Shown here: in pieces, positions 23,373 through 31,462 of the stretch | Layout: each line of letters begins with the position of its first letter | How positions within the stretch are numbered: the stretch's first letter is position 1 | NCBI GenBank assembly: GCA_000436695.1 | Contig: HF992623.1 | Location: 1 to 43,062 of the forward strand | Origin: Prevotella sp. CAG:1185 | GTDB lineage: Bacteria > Bacteroidota > Bacteroidia > Bacteroidales > Bacteroidaceae | Direction of reading: 5' to 3' | Length of the DNA stretch: 43,062 nucleotides | Program-made: the position numbers and the translations under genes | The notes under the pieces: model-generated | What the model was told of the DNA's origin: nothing | Database searches by the model: none | The model's input: the letters and a program-made list of their open reading frames with translations, nothing else

Positions 23373-24317
23373 ATGACAGTAAATAAACTCAAAGTCAACA
23401 TTGAATCAATTGTCAATGAAGCCAAGACAGACTATCATGATGGTGATATAGTGGTGATGGATAACCTGAAAGACATTCCGGTTACCCCCGACATGTGCCA
23501 AATGGAGATGCTGCTGATTGTCTATTGTGCCAAAGGACATGCCAACTGCCGTATAAACGAATCGACATACAGGCTGGAAGAAGGCAACATTCTGCTGTGT
23601 CTTCCACATACATTTATCACCAACATGAACACATCGGACGACATTGAGCTGAAAATTCTCGGACTGTCGAACAATGCTCTCTACCGGAGCATGGATATGA
23701 GCAAAGACTTCTGGAACATTATATTATATGCCTCGCAAAACCCTCTGATATGCCTAAACAACGAGAAGCGGATTCTGCTGAACAAGTTTCACGACCTGCT
23801 GCATTTTAAACTGAGCAATGCTCACGGAATGTTTCATAAGGAGATTATGCACTCGCTGTTCCAGTGTGCGTTCTACGAACTTGCCGACGCGCTCGTTTCA
23901 TGTAACGACAACAAACGGTTCAGCGGAGTGATAAGGCAGGGCGACCTGCTGTTCAGGCGATACATTGAGCTGCTGACCGAGAGCGGAGGCATGGAGCGCT
24001 CGGTTAAGGCTTATGCCGAAAAGCTGTGCATAACGCCCAAATACCTGTCGTCGCTGTGCAAGAAAGTGAGCGGAAAGACAGCACTTAACTGGATTCACCA
24101 GTTTACGATAGACACTATAATAAAACGCCTGAAATACTCGAACATGACAATAAAAGAAATATCCGACTCGATGAACTTTCCAAACATATCTTTCTTCGGA
24201 AAGTTTGTAAAGTCGCAGACAGGCATGTCGCCGAGCGAATACAGAAAGAGAATGTGCTCGACAGACAGCATAAAAAAGCATGATGAAACCGTGCCGACTA
24301 AAGAACAGGCAGAATAA
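23373..24317 (+). CDS. AraC-family transcriptional regulator
   Basis: The 314-residue protein has an N-terminal cupin-like sensor part (about 20-190: MEMLLIVYCAKGHANC, YRLEEGNILLCLPHTF) and a C-terminal AraC/XylS DNA-binding domain (about 210-300) with two helix-turn-helix units: AYAEKLCITPKYLSSLCKK and MTIKEISDSMNFPNISFFGK, ending FVKSQTGMSPSEYRKRM. It binds DNA and probably answers a small molecule; neither the ligand nor targets can be read. It is divergent from the metallophosphoesterase gene, a possible target. Transcription ends at the hairpin at 24337. Confidence 0.9.
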   Translation: MTVNKLKVNIESIVNEAKTDYHDGDIVVMDNLKDIPVTPDMCQMEMLLIVYCAKGHANCRINESTYRLEEGNILLCLPHTFITNMNTSDDIELKILGLSNNALYRSMDMSKDFWNIILYASQNPLICLNNEKRILLNKFHDLLHFKLSNAHGMFHKEIMHSLFQCAFYELADALVSCNDNKRFSGVIRQGDLLFRRYIELLTESGGMERSVKAYAEKLCITPKYLSSLCKKVSGKTALNWIHQFTIDTIIKRLKYSNMTIKEISDSMNFPNISFFGKFVKSQTGMSPSEYRKRMCSTDSIKKHDETVPTKEQAE

Positions 24318-24336
24318 GCAACGCAAAAAAGACAAC

Positions 24337-24369
24337 AGCGCGCCGCCGTAATAACGGCCGGCGCGCTGC
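24337..24369 (+). terminator. Hairpin between converging AraC and kdtA genes
   Basis: CAGCGCGCC pairs with GGCGCGCTG, with a further GCCGT/ACGGC stem inside. The flank on the plus strand has only a weak T-rich run, so it is a probable rather than certain terminator, perhaps for both directions. Confidence 0.6.
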
Positions 24370-24398
24370 GTCATTATATTCATTAGCCAACAAAATAA

Positions 24399-25616
24399 TC
24401 AGAACTTAACTGCCGAAAGTATTTTTTCGGTGGCTCCGGCCTTGCTGCTTACATACTGTGCAGCCTTGTCGCCGTCGGCCTTTCTGCTGCTGTCATCAGC
24501 TATATATCCGTTCATGATGCTTTCAAACTGCGAATAGTCCTCAATCTGGCGTCCGCCGCCTGAAGCCAACAGATCCTGAGCTTCCTGAAAACGCTCGTTG
24601 TTAGGACCGAATATCACCGGAATATTCCACACGGCAGCCTCAAGCACATTGTGTATGCCAACACCGAAACCTCCGCCGACGTATGCCACATGACCGTAGC
24701 CATAAATGCTTGAAAGCAGTCCGAAACAGTCGATAATGAGAATCTTTGCGTCAGCAACGTTATCGGGCGTCGCCTCGGTGTATCTCACGGCCTTGCCTTT
24801 AAGCTTTGACAGTATCTGCTGCAGATGGTCTTCGCCTATCACATGAGGTGCAATAATCATCTTCCAGTCGTCGCGGCTGTTGAAATACTTGATGAAAATA
24901 TCCTCGTCGGGAGGCCAGCTGCTGCCTGCCACAAACACCTTATAGTCCTGTCTGAAAGCCTCAACTATAGGCAGATTCTTAGCCTGTTCCTTAATCTGGA
25001 TTACACGGTCGAAACGTGTGTCGCCCGTTATGTCGACGTCAGTTATGCCGAGCTTGGCAAGAAGCTGACGGCTGACTTCGTTCTGAACGAAGAAACGCGT
25101 GAAGCACTTCAGCACGTTGCTGTAAGTGCGGCCGTACCAGCGGAAGAACACCTGATTGGGTCTGAATATGCTGCTTACGCTATAGACGGGCACATGGCGG
25201 TGCTTCAGTATGTGAAGATAGTTCCACCAGAACTCATATTTGATAAAGAACGCCATCTCGGGATGCACAAGATTCAGGAAACGGCGTGCGTTCATGTAAG
25301 TATCAAGCGGCAAATAACAAATAATATCGGCACCGTTGTAATTCTTTCTGACCTCATAGCCCGAAGGCGAGAAGAAGGTCAGAAGAATCTTATATTCTGG
25401 ATGTTCAATGCGCAGGCGCTCAATGATGGGACGGCCCTGCTCAAACTCGCCGAGCGACGCCGCATGGAACCATACATAGCGTGCGCCGGGGTCGACGCTG
25501 CGCTTAAGGATACTGAAAGCCTCGCGCTCACCCCGCCACATCTTCTTTACCTTGTCGCTGAACAGACTCATAACGGCCACGCCCAGCGTGTAAAGGCTGA
25601 TAACAATTTCGTACAC
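24399..25616 (-). CDS. kdtA: 3-deoxy-D-manno-octulosonic acid (Kdo) transferase
   Basis: The 405-residue membrane-anchored glycosyltransferase (also waaA) transfers Kdo from CMP-Kdo to lipid A precursor. It has an N-terminal hydrophobic anchor (YEIVISLYTLGVAVMSLF), the catalytic Glu57 in HAASLGEFEQGRP, IKYEFWWNYLH, and the C-terminal nucleotide-sugar part with GGGFGVGIHNVLEAAV and GPNNERFQEA. The length is typical. It lies 22 bp after gltX, so the two are probably cotranscribed. Whether it adds one or more Kdo residues cannot be told. Confidence 0.93.
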   Translation of the reverse strand: MYEIVISLYTLGVAVMSLFSDKVKKMWRGEREAFSILKRSVDPGARYVWFHAASLGEFEQGRPIIERLRIEHPEYKILLTFFSPSGYEVRKNYNGADIICYLPLDTYMNARRFLNLVHPEMAFFIKYEFWWNYLHILKHRHVPVYSVSSIFRPNQVFFRWYGRTYSNVLKCFTRFFVQNEVSRQLLAKLGITDVDITGDTRFDRVIQIKEQAKNLPIVEAFRQDYKVFVAGSSWPPDEDIFIKYFNSRDDWKMIIAPHVIGEDHLQQILSKLKGKAVRYTEATPDNVADAKILIIDCFGLLSSIYGYGHVAYVGGGFGVGIHNVLEAAVWNIPVIFGPNNERFQEAQDLLASGGGRQIEDYSQFESIMNGYIADDSSRKADGDKAAQYVSSKAGATEKILSAVKF

Positions 25617-25638
25617 GGTCTATTGTTATTTGTTGTAT

Positions 25639-27156
25639 CTATTTAAGCACCTCTATTGCACGGCGCAGACGGCGCAGAGTCTCTTCCTTGCCGAGATATG
25701 CCGAAATGTCAAACATGCCCGGGCCCTTGCCTTCGCCTACAAGCGCAAGACGGTACGCATTCATCACGTCGCCGAGTTTGTAGCCCTTGCTCTCAATCCA
25801 TGCCATGACGATGTGCTCCTGATTCTCGAGCGAGAAGTCGTCGATGCCTTCAAGCACTTCGGCAAGCTCGCCCATAACCTGTGCTGAATTTTCTTTCCAG
25901 CGCTTGCGCACCGTCTTCTCGTCGTACTCTGTGGGAGGTATGAAGAAGAACGAGCACAGCGGCCACAGTTCCTTTACGAAGTTTACACGGTCTTTCATCA
26001 TTGAAACGACCTTGGTTATACGCTCCATCGACTCGTCGATGCCGTTGCCTGCAACGATTGGCGCAAACAGTTTGGCTATCTCTTCGTCGCTCTTGCGCAG
26101 TATGTATTCATGGTTGAACCAGATACCTTTCTGATAGTCGAAACGCGCTCCTGCCTTGCTGCACTTTGTGATGTCAAACTGCTCAACAAGCTCGTCGAGA
26201 GAGAACAGTTCCTGCTCTGTGCCGGGGTTCCATCCGAGCAATGCAAGGAAGTTGATTACAGCCTCGGGGAAATATCCCTGCTCGCGGAATCCGTTAGACA
26301 CTTCGCCAGTCTTTGGGTCGTGCCACTCCAACGGGAATACGGGGAAACCCAGACGGTCGCCGTCGCGCTTGCTCAGCTTGCCCTTTCCGTCCGGCTTGAG
26401 CAGCAGAGGCAGATGCGCAAAGCGCGGCATGGTGTCTTCCCAGCCGAAGGCTCTGTAAAGGAGCACGTGCAGCGGTGCGCTCGGCAGCCACTCCTCGCCA
26501 CGTATAACGTGGGTTATCTCCATCAGGTGGTCGTCAACAATGTTTGCAAGGTGATATGTAGGAAGCTCGTCGGCGCTCTTATAAAGAACCTTGTCGTCAA
26601 GGATGTCGCTCTTTATAACAACGTCGCCGCGTATCATGTCGTTAACGTGAACGTCCTCGCCCGGCTCAATCTTGAAGCGCACAACATACTGACAGCCGTC
26701 GGCAATGAGTTTTTCAACCTCATCGGCAGGCATGGTGAGCGAGTTGCGCATCATCATTCTTGTGTGGGCATCATACTGGAAGTTCTTAATCTCATGACGC
26801 TTTGCATCGAGTTCCTCGGGAGTGTCAAAGGCTATGTATGCCTTGCCGGCATCAAGCAGCTGGTCGACATACTTCTTGTATATAGCGCGACGCTCGCTCT
26901 GACGGTAAGGACCATGCTCACCGCCGAAGCTGACACCTTCGTCAAACTTTATGCCAAGCCATCTGAACGACTCTATGATATACTCCTCGGCTCCCGGAAC
27001 AAAACGGTTTGAGTCTGTATCTTCTATTCTAAAAACGAAATCGCCGCCATGCTGACGGGCGAAAAGATAATTATACAATGCGGTACGTACTCCGCCAATA
27101 TGCAACGCCCCGGTGGGACTTGGTGCAAAGCGCACCCTTACTTTTCTTTCTGCCAT
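25639..27156 (-). CDS. gltX: Glutamyl-tRNA synthetase
   Basis: The 505-residue class I aminoacyl-tRNA synthetase charges tRNA-Glu. The signature is complete: RFAPSPTGALHIGGVRTAL (HIGH-type motif HIGG near residue 18) and KLSKRDGDR (KMSKS-type). The C-terminal anticodon-binding helical domain follows (about 330-505). Only one GltX is in the window, so discriminating or non-discriminating type is open. It heads a gltX-kdtA pair and is divergent from the PgpH-like gene; a TAATTTTG box lies at 27186-27193. Confidence 0.96.
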   Translation of the reverse strand: MAERKVRVRFAPSPTGALHIGGVRTALYNYLFARQHGGDFVFRIEDTDSNRFVPGAEEYIIESFRWLGIKFDEGVSFGGEHGPYRQSERRAIYKKYVDQLLDAGKAYIAFDTPEELDAKRHEIKNFQYDAHTRMMMRNSLTMPADEVEKLIADGCQYVVRFKIEPGEDVHVNDMIRGDVVIKSDILDDKVLYKSADELPTYHLANIVDDHLMEITHVIRGEEWLPSAPLHVLLYRAFGWEDTMPRFAHLPLLLKPDGKGKLSKRDGDRLGFPVFPLEWHDPKTGEVSNGFREQGYFPEAVINFLALLGWNPGTEQELFSLDELVEQFDITKCSKAGARFDYQKGIWFNHEYILRKSDEEIAKLFAPIVAGNGIDESMERITKVVSMMKDRVNFVKELWPLCSFFFIPPTEYDEKTVRKRWKENSAQVMGELAEVLEGIDDFSLENQEHIVMAWIESKGYKLGDVMNAYRLALVGEGKGPGMFDISAYLGKEETLRRLRRAIEVLK

Positions 27157-27185
27157 TTATTAATGAAGATAAGATAAATTTTGTG

Positions 27186-27193
27186 CAAAATTA
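27186..27193 (-). promoter_or_regulatory. -7 box of the gltX-kdtA operon
   Basis: TAATTTTG on the minus strand matches TAnnTTTG. The predicted start is near 27179, a leader of about 23 nt. No clear -33 box; the space is shared with the divergent gene. Confidence 0.5.
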
Positions 27194-27262
27194 CAACTTT
27201 TTTAGCAAAGTGGTGTATTTTTTTATTATTTTCGCAGAGCAAAGCATTTAAAACGAATAGAA

Positions 27263-29353
27263 ATGGGCAAATTCAATAAAACTGACAAACATTATTTAAG
27301 AGATATCCTTACACGAATAGCGCTTGTCGTAGCTGCCGTAATCATAATTGTATGCTTTCTGCCGCGCAACAGCGGACCGCAGTTCAGATACGACATAGGC
27401 AAGCCGTGGATGTACAGTTCGCTTATAGCAAAGTTCGACTTTCCTATCTATAAAACCGACGAGGCCATAAAGGGAGAGCAGGACAGCATAATAAAGGCAT
27501 TTGAACCTTACTACAACTATAATCAGGACGTTGAGAAAGAGCAGATAGGCAAGTTTCTCAGCAAATATAAAGAAGGCATACCCGGACTGCCATACAGCTA
27601 TGTCACAACCATCGCCGACAGGCTGCACCGGCTGTATCAGGCAGGAATCATGGACACGCCCGAATACTCTGAGATAAGCAAGGACACAACAAGCACCATA
27701 AGGATTGTGAGCGGCAAGAAGGCAACCAACGCCGAGATAATGTGCATCTACTCGACAATGACTGCCTATGAACAGATGTTCAGCGACCCGAAACTGGCCG
27801 AACAGAGGCAGGTGCTGCAGAAATGTAACCTGAACGAATATATACAGCCCAACCTGAGCTATGACGAGGAGCGCAGCGAGACCGAAAAGGCCGACCAGCT
27901 TAGCACAATCCCACTGGCCAGCGGAATGGTGCTGAGCGGACAGAAAATAATTGACCGCGGAGAGATTGTGGACGACCATACATACAGGGTGCTAAATTCG
28001 TTTGAGAAAGAGACGCAGAGGCGCAGCGCAACAGTGAGCGCCATTCCGTCGACAATAGCCGGACAGATACTCTTTGTGGCAACACTCATAATGCTGTTTA
28101 CAACGTATCTGGGCCTGTTCCGCAAGGACTATTTTGAAAAGCCGCGCAGCATCACCATGCTCTACACCATGATAACGCTGTTCCCTATACTCGTGTCGCT
28201 GATGATGAGCCACAGCATTCTCAACGTCTACGTGCTGCCGTTCACCATAGCGCCAATATTCATACGCGTGTTCATGGACTCGCGAACGGCATTCATATCT
28301 CACGTAATAATGATTCTGATATGCGCAGCGGCCGTGAAATATCAGTATGAGTTTATCATCGTGCAGCTCGTTGCCGGACTTGTTGCCATATATTCGCTGC
28401 GCGAACTGTCGCAGAGGGCGCAGCTGTTCAAGACGGCCGTGCTCGTAACGATAGGCAGCAGCGCCATGTATTTCGCGCTGCAGCTTATGCAGGACAACAA
28501 CATTACGTCGATGGACCACAGCATGTACAAATACTTCATCGTTAACGGCGTGCTGCTGCTCTTTGCATATCCGATGATGCTCATCATCGAGAAGACGTTC
28601 GGATTTATATCCAACGTAACGCTCATTGAGCTGTCAAACACCAGCAAGGATCTGCTGCGACAGCTAAGCGAGGTGGCTCCGGGCACATTCCAGCACTCGG
28701 TCATGGTGAGCAACCTTGCAGCCGAGATAGCCAACAAGATAGGCGCCAAGGCTCAGCTCGTAAGAACGGGCGCCATGTATCACGACATAGGCAAGATGAA
28801 GAATCCTGCTTTCTTTACTGAAAACCAGGTGGGCGTCAACCCGCTCGACAAGATGTCGCGCATCGAAGCCGCACAGATTGTGATAAGCCACGTTACCGAG
28901 GGACTGAAGATGGCAGAGAAATATAACCTGCCGAGTGTTATAAAAGACTTTATAAACACTCACCACGGAAGCGGCAAGACTAAATATTTCTACATATCAT
29001 ACAAGAACGAGCATCCTGACGAACCAGTTGACGACTCGCTGTTCACTTATCCCGGTCCCGACCCGTTCACTCGCGAGCAGGCCATACTGATGATGGCCGA
29101 CACTGTGGAAGCCGCATCGAGGTCGCTGCCTGAATATACGGAAGAAAGCATATCCAACCTTGTCAACAAGCTCATTGACCAGCAGGTGAGCGAAGGATAT
29201 TTTGTCTACTGCCCGATAACATTCCACGACATTGCCGTAGCTAAGCAGGTGCTTACAGAGCGTCTTAAATCGATTTATCACACAAGGACGAGCTATCCGG
29301 AACTGACAAAGAAGGAAAACAAGACAGAAAACACGCAGACCGCAAAAAAATAA
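27263..29353 (+). CDS. 7TM HD-domain phosphohydrolase, PgpH-like (c-di-AMP type)
   Basis: The 696-residue membrane protein has an N-terminal transmembrane helix (about 17-36), an extracytoplasmic 7TMR-HDED-type domain (about 60-260), a block of seven hydrophobic helices (about 265-460) and a cytoplasmic HD domain (about 475-650). The metal motif is clear: FQHSVMVSNLA, MYHDIGKMKNP, ISHVTEGLK, INTHHGSGKT and MMADTVEAA. This layout is that of PgpH, which hydrolyses cyclic di-AMP. The assignment to c-di-AMP rests on the family. A perfect terminator follows at 29374. Confidence 0.88.
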   Translation: MGKFNKTDKHYLRDILTRIALVVAAVIIIVCFLPRNSGPQFRYDIGKPWMYSSLIAKFDFPIYKTDEAIKGEQDSIIKAFEPYYNYNQDVEKEQIGKFLSKYKEGIPGLPYSYVTTIADRLHRLYQAGIMDTPEYSEISKDTTSTIRIVSGKKATNAEIMCIYSTMTAYEQMFSDPKLAEQRQVLQKCNLNEYIQPNLSYDEERSETEKADQLSTIPLASGMVLSGQKIIDRGEIVDDHTYRVLNSFEKETQRRSATVSAIPSTIAGQILFVATLIMLFTTYLGLFRKDYFEKPRSITMLYTMITLFPILVSLMMSHSILNVYVLPFTIAPIFIRVFMDSRTAFISHVIMILICAAAVKYQYEFIIVQLVAGLVAIYSLRELSQRAQLFKTAVLVTIGSSAMYFALQLMQDNNITSMDHSMYKYFIVNGVLLLFAYPMMLIIEKTFGFISNVTLIELSNTSKDLLRQLSEVAPGTFQHSVMVSNLAAEIANKIGAKAQLVRTGAMYHDIGKMKNPAFFTENQVGVNPLDKMSRIEAAQIVISHVTEGLKMAEKYNLPSVIKDFINTHHGSGKTKYFYISYKNEHPDEPVDDSLFTYPGPDPFTREQAILMMADTVEAASRSLPEYTEESISNLVNKLIDQQVSEGYFVYCPITFHDIAVAKQVLTERLKSIYHTRTSYPELTKKENKTENTQTAKK

Positions 29354-29373
29354 AGCCGGAAAGCACTACGATA

Positions 29374-29419
29374 AGACCGGCCAATGTTGCTCTCATGCAG
29401 CATTGGCCGGTCTGTTTTT
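29374..29419 (+). terminator. Terminator after the PgpH-like gene
   Basis: AGACCGGCCAATG (29374-29386) pairs perfectly with CATTGGCCGGTCT (29401-29413), followed by G and five T. Confidence 0.9.
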
Positions 29420-29574
29420 ATATGAACCTTGTGTAAGAAAAACATGCACACATCAACATATTTGTGCACTAAGAGTTACTTATCTTGTTAATAAAGATTA
29501 AACAAAATATACCATTTCAAGAAATACAGAACAATAATAATACCTTTACAGCCAATTTTTTAAGGTAATTAAAG

Positions 29575-31245
29575 ATGAATAAAACAAAATTAATCTGCGC
29601 GGCTCTTGCACTGTCAACAGCCGCAACGGCCAGCGCAGGCGGCATTCTTACTAACACTAATCAGAACATCGCTTTTCTGCGAAATCCGGCTCAGGATGCC
29701 GTGATAGGCATTGCCGGAGTGTACAGCAATCCTGCCGGAGTGGCATTTATGAACAACGGATTCCATCTGTCGCTCAACATACAGAACGCTCACCAGACGC
29801 GTGAGATAACCTCTACGTTCGCACCCTTTGCCTATGGAGCCAACAACTTCGGCAACACCACCAAGACTTTTAAAGGCGAGGCCAATGCCCCGATAATTCC
29901 GTCGATACAGGCTGCATATAATAAAAACAACTGGAGCTTCCAGTTTAACTTTGCCATCACGGGCGGAGGCGGCAAGTGCATCTTTGACAATGGCCTGTCG
30001 TCGTTTGAGGGCAACATCGCCCTGCTGCCGCTGCTCTCACAGAATCTCGACGCTCTGACGACACAGCTCGGACTCGGCTCTCTGGGACTTCCTACCGTGT
30101 CGCAGTATGGCATGGACACATACATGCGCGGGCGCCAATACTACTACGGCTTCACGCTCGGAGCAGCACGCAAGCTGAACGAACACTGGTCGGTGTATCT
30201 GGGCGCACGACTGCTATACGGCAATGCCAACTATTATGGCTACGTGAAGAACATCAAAGCCAACATCAACGGCGAAATGGTAAGCGCACCAGAGACATTC
30301 AAGAATCTTTCGGCTCAGGCTGCCGTGGCCGTGGGAACATGCACCGAGATGGCAAACATGTATCAGCAGGCAGGCGACATGACCAACGCTGCCAAATATG
30401 CACAGATGGCCAAGGACTACAAGGTGAAAGCCGTGATGCTCGGGGCGCTCGGAGCTGCCACTGAAGACGTTACGCTGAACTGCGACCAGACGGGCTGGGG
30501 CATCGCGCCGATAATAGGAGTGGACTATAAGACGGGCGACTTTAACTTTGCGGCTAAATATGAATTCAAGACACGCATGCGACTGAAAAACCGCTCGGCC
30601 AACAGCGAGAGTGCCACCAATCTGGAGCAGCTCGGAAGATATGCCGACGGCATTGAGGTGGCTGAAGACTCGCCTGCACTGCTCACGCTTGGCGCACAGT
30701 GGTCGCCGCTGCAGCAGCTGCGCGTATCTGCCGGATGGCACCACTATTTTGACACCGACGCAAAGCAGTATGACAATCATCAGAACAAACTCGGAGGCAA
30801 CACCAACGAGTATCTTGTGGGTGCTGAATATGATATAAACAAGCGAGTGCAGGTAAGCGCAGGAGCGCAGTTTACCGAATACGACTTTACCGACAGTTAC
30901 ATGGAGGACATCAGCTTCAACGTAAGTTCATGCTCTGTGGGCCTTGGCGTAGGCGTTAAGCTGACCGAGAAAATGAAGCTCAACGTGGCCTACTTCCAGA
31001 CTTTCTACAAGGACTACAAACGCGAAACCAACAACTATTACAACATTTCGGGCCTAGCAGGCAAGGTTATAGGCAACGTGGCAAACGAGCTGATGGGCCC
31101 TGAGGCTGCACAGGTGGCTGTGGACAAGACCACGGCCCAGCTGACAACACCCGACCCTTCGACAGGCAAAAGCATGCTCTATGGTGCCGACACGTTTACA
31201 CGTACAAGCCGCGTGATAGGCGTCGGACTCGACATCAGTTTCTGA
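29575..31245 (+). CDS. Outer-membrane transport protein, OmpP1/FadL/TodX family
   Basis: The 556-residue protein has a signal peptide (KLICAALALSTAATASAGG) followed by the family N-terminal plug segment GGILTNTNQNIAFLRNPA and VYSNPAGVAF. The rest is a 14-strand-type barrel ending in IGVGLDISF. FadL relatives pass hydrophobic molecules such as long-chain fatty acids across the outer membrane. The substrate here is unknown. The insertion with Ala/Met-rich helix (about residues 245-300, MYQQAGDMTNAAKYAQMAKD) is longer than I expect for the basic fold. It is monocistronic; a perfect palindrome lies after it at 31310. Confidence 0.88.
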   Translation: MNKTKLICAALALSTAATASAGGILTNTNQNIAFLRNPAQDAVIGIAGVYSNPAGVAFMNNGFHLSLNIQNAHQTREITSTFAPFAYGANNFGNTTKTFKGEANAPIIPSIQAAYNKNNWSFQFNFAITGGGGKCIFDNGLSSFEGNIALLPLLSQNLDALTTQLGLGSLGLPTVSQYGMDTYMRGRQYYYGFTLGAARKLNEHWSVYLGARLLYGNANYYGYVKNIKANINGEMVSAPETFKNLSAQAAVAVGTCTEMANMYQQAGDMTNAAKYAQMAKDYKVKAVMLGALGAATEDVTLNCDQTGWGIAPIIGVDYKTGDFNFAAKYEFKTRMRLKNRSANSESATNLEQLGRYADGIEVAEDSPALLTLGAQWSPLQQLRVSAGWHHYFDTDAKQYDNHQNKLGGNTNEYLVGAEYDINKRVQVSAGAQFTEYDFTDSYMEDISFNVSSCSVGLGVGVKLTEKMKLNVAYFQTFYKDYKRETNNYYNISGLAGKVIGNVANELMGPEAAQVAVDKTTAQLTTPDPSTGKSMLYGADTFTRTSRVIGVGLDISF

Positions 31246-31309
31246 TCATAGTCGCAAATCTATCTGACTGACTGTCAGGTATTTACAAAAACCGCAATTA
31301 TAGCTATGC

Positions 31310-31346
31310 AAAAGGCCACCTTTTAGACGCTAAAAGGTGGCCTTTT
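31310..31346 (+). terminator. Perfect 16-bp palindrome after the FadL gene (dispersed repeat, copy 4)
   Basis: AAAAGGCCACCTTTTA (31310-31325) pairs with TAAAAGGTGGCCTTTT (31331-31346). A weaker copy follows at about 31361-31390 (GGTCTTTTGCAAGCTAAAAGGCC). It lies between converging genes and may end transcription in both directions, but it belongs to the same palindrome class as 3260, 13350 and 21782. Confidence 0.65.
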
Positions 31347-31462
31347 GTCGTGTAATATGTGGTCTTTTGCAAGCTAAAAGGCCGTCTTTTGGAAAAGTAT
31401 ATTTTACAAGCCGTGGCGTAAACGAATTTTCATGACATTAATCCGACGCTGATGCGGATATT

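Noticed and set aside
26110..27012. A 300-codon plus-strand frame opposite gltX
   Set aside because: Antisense shadow of glutamyl-tRNA synthetase, whose motifs are complete.
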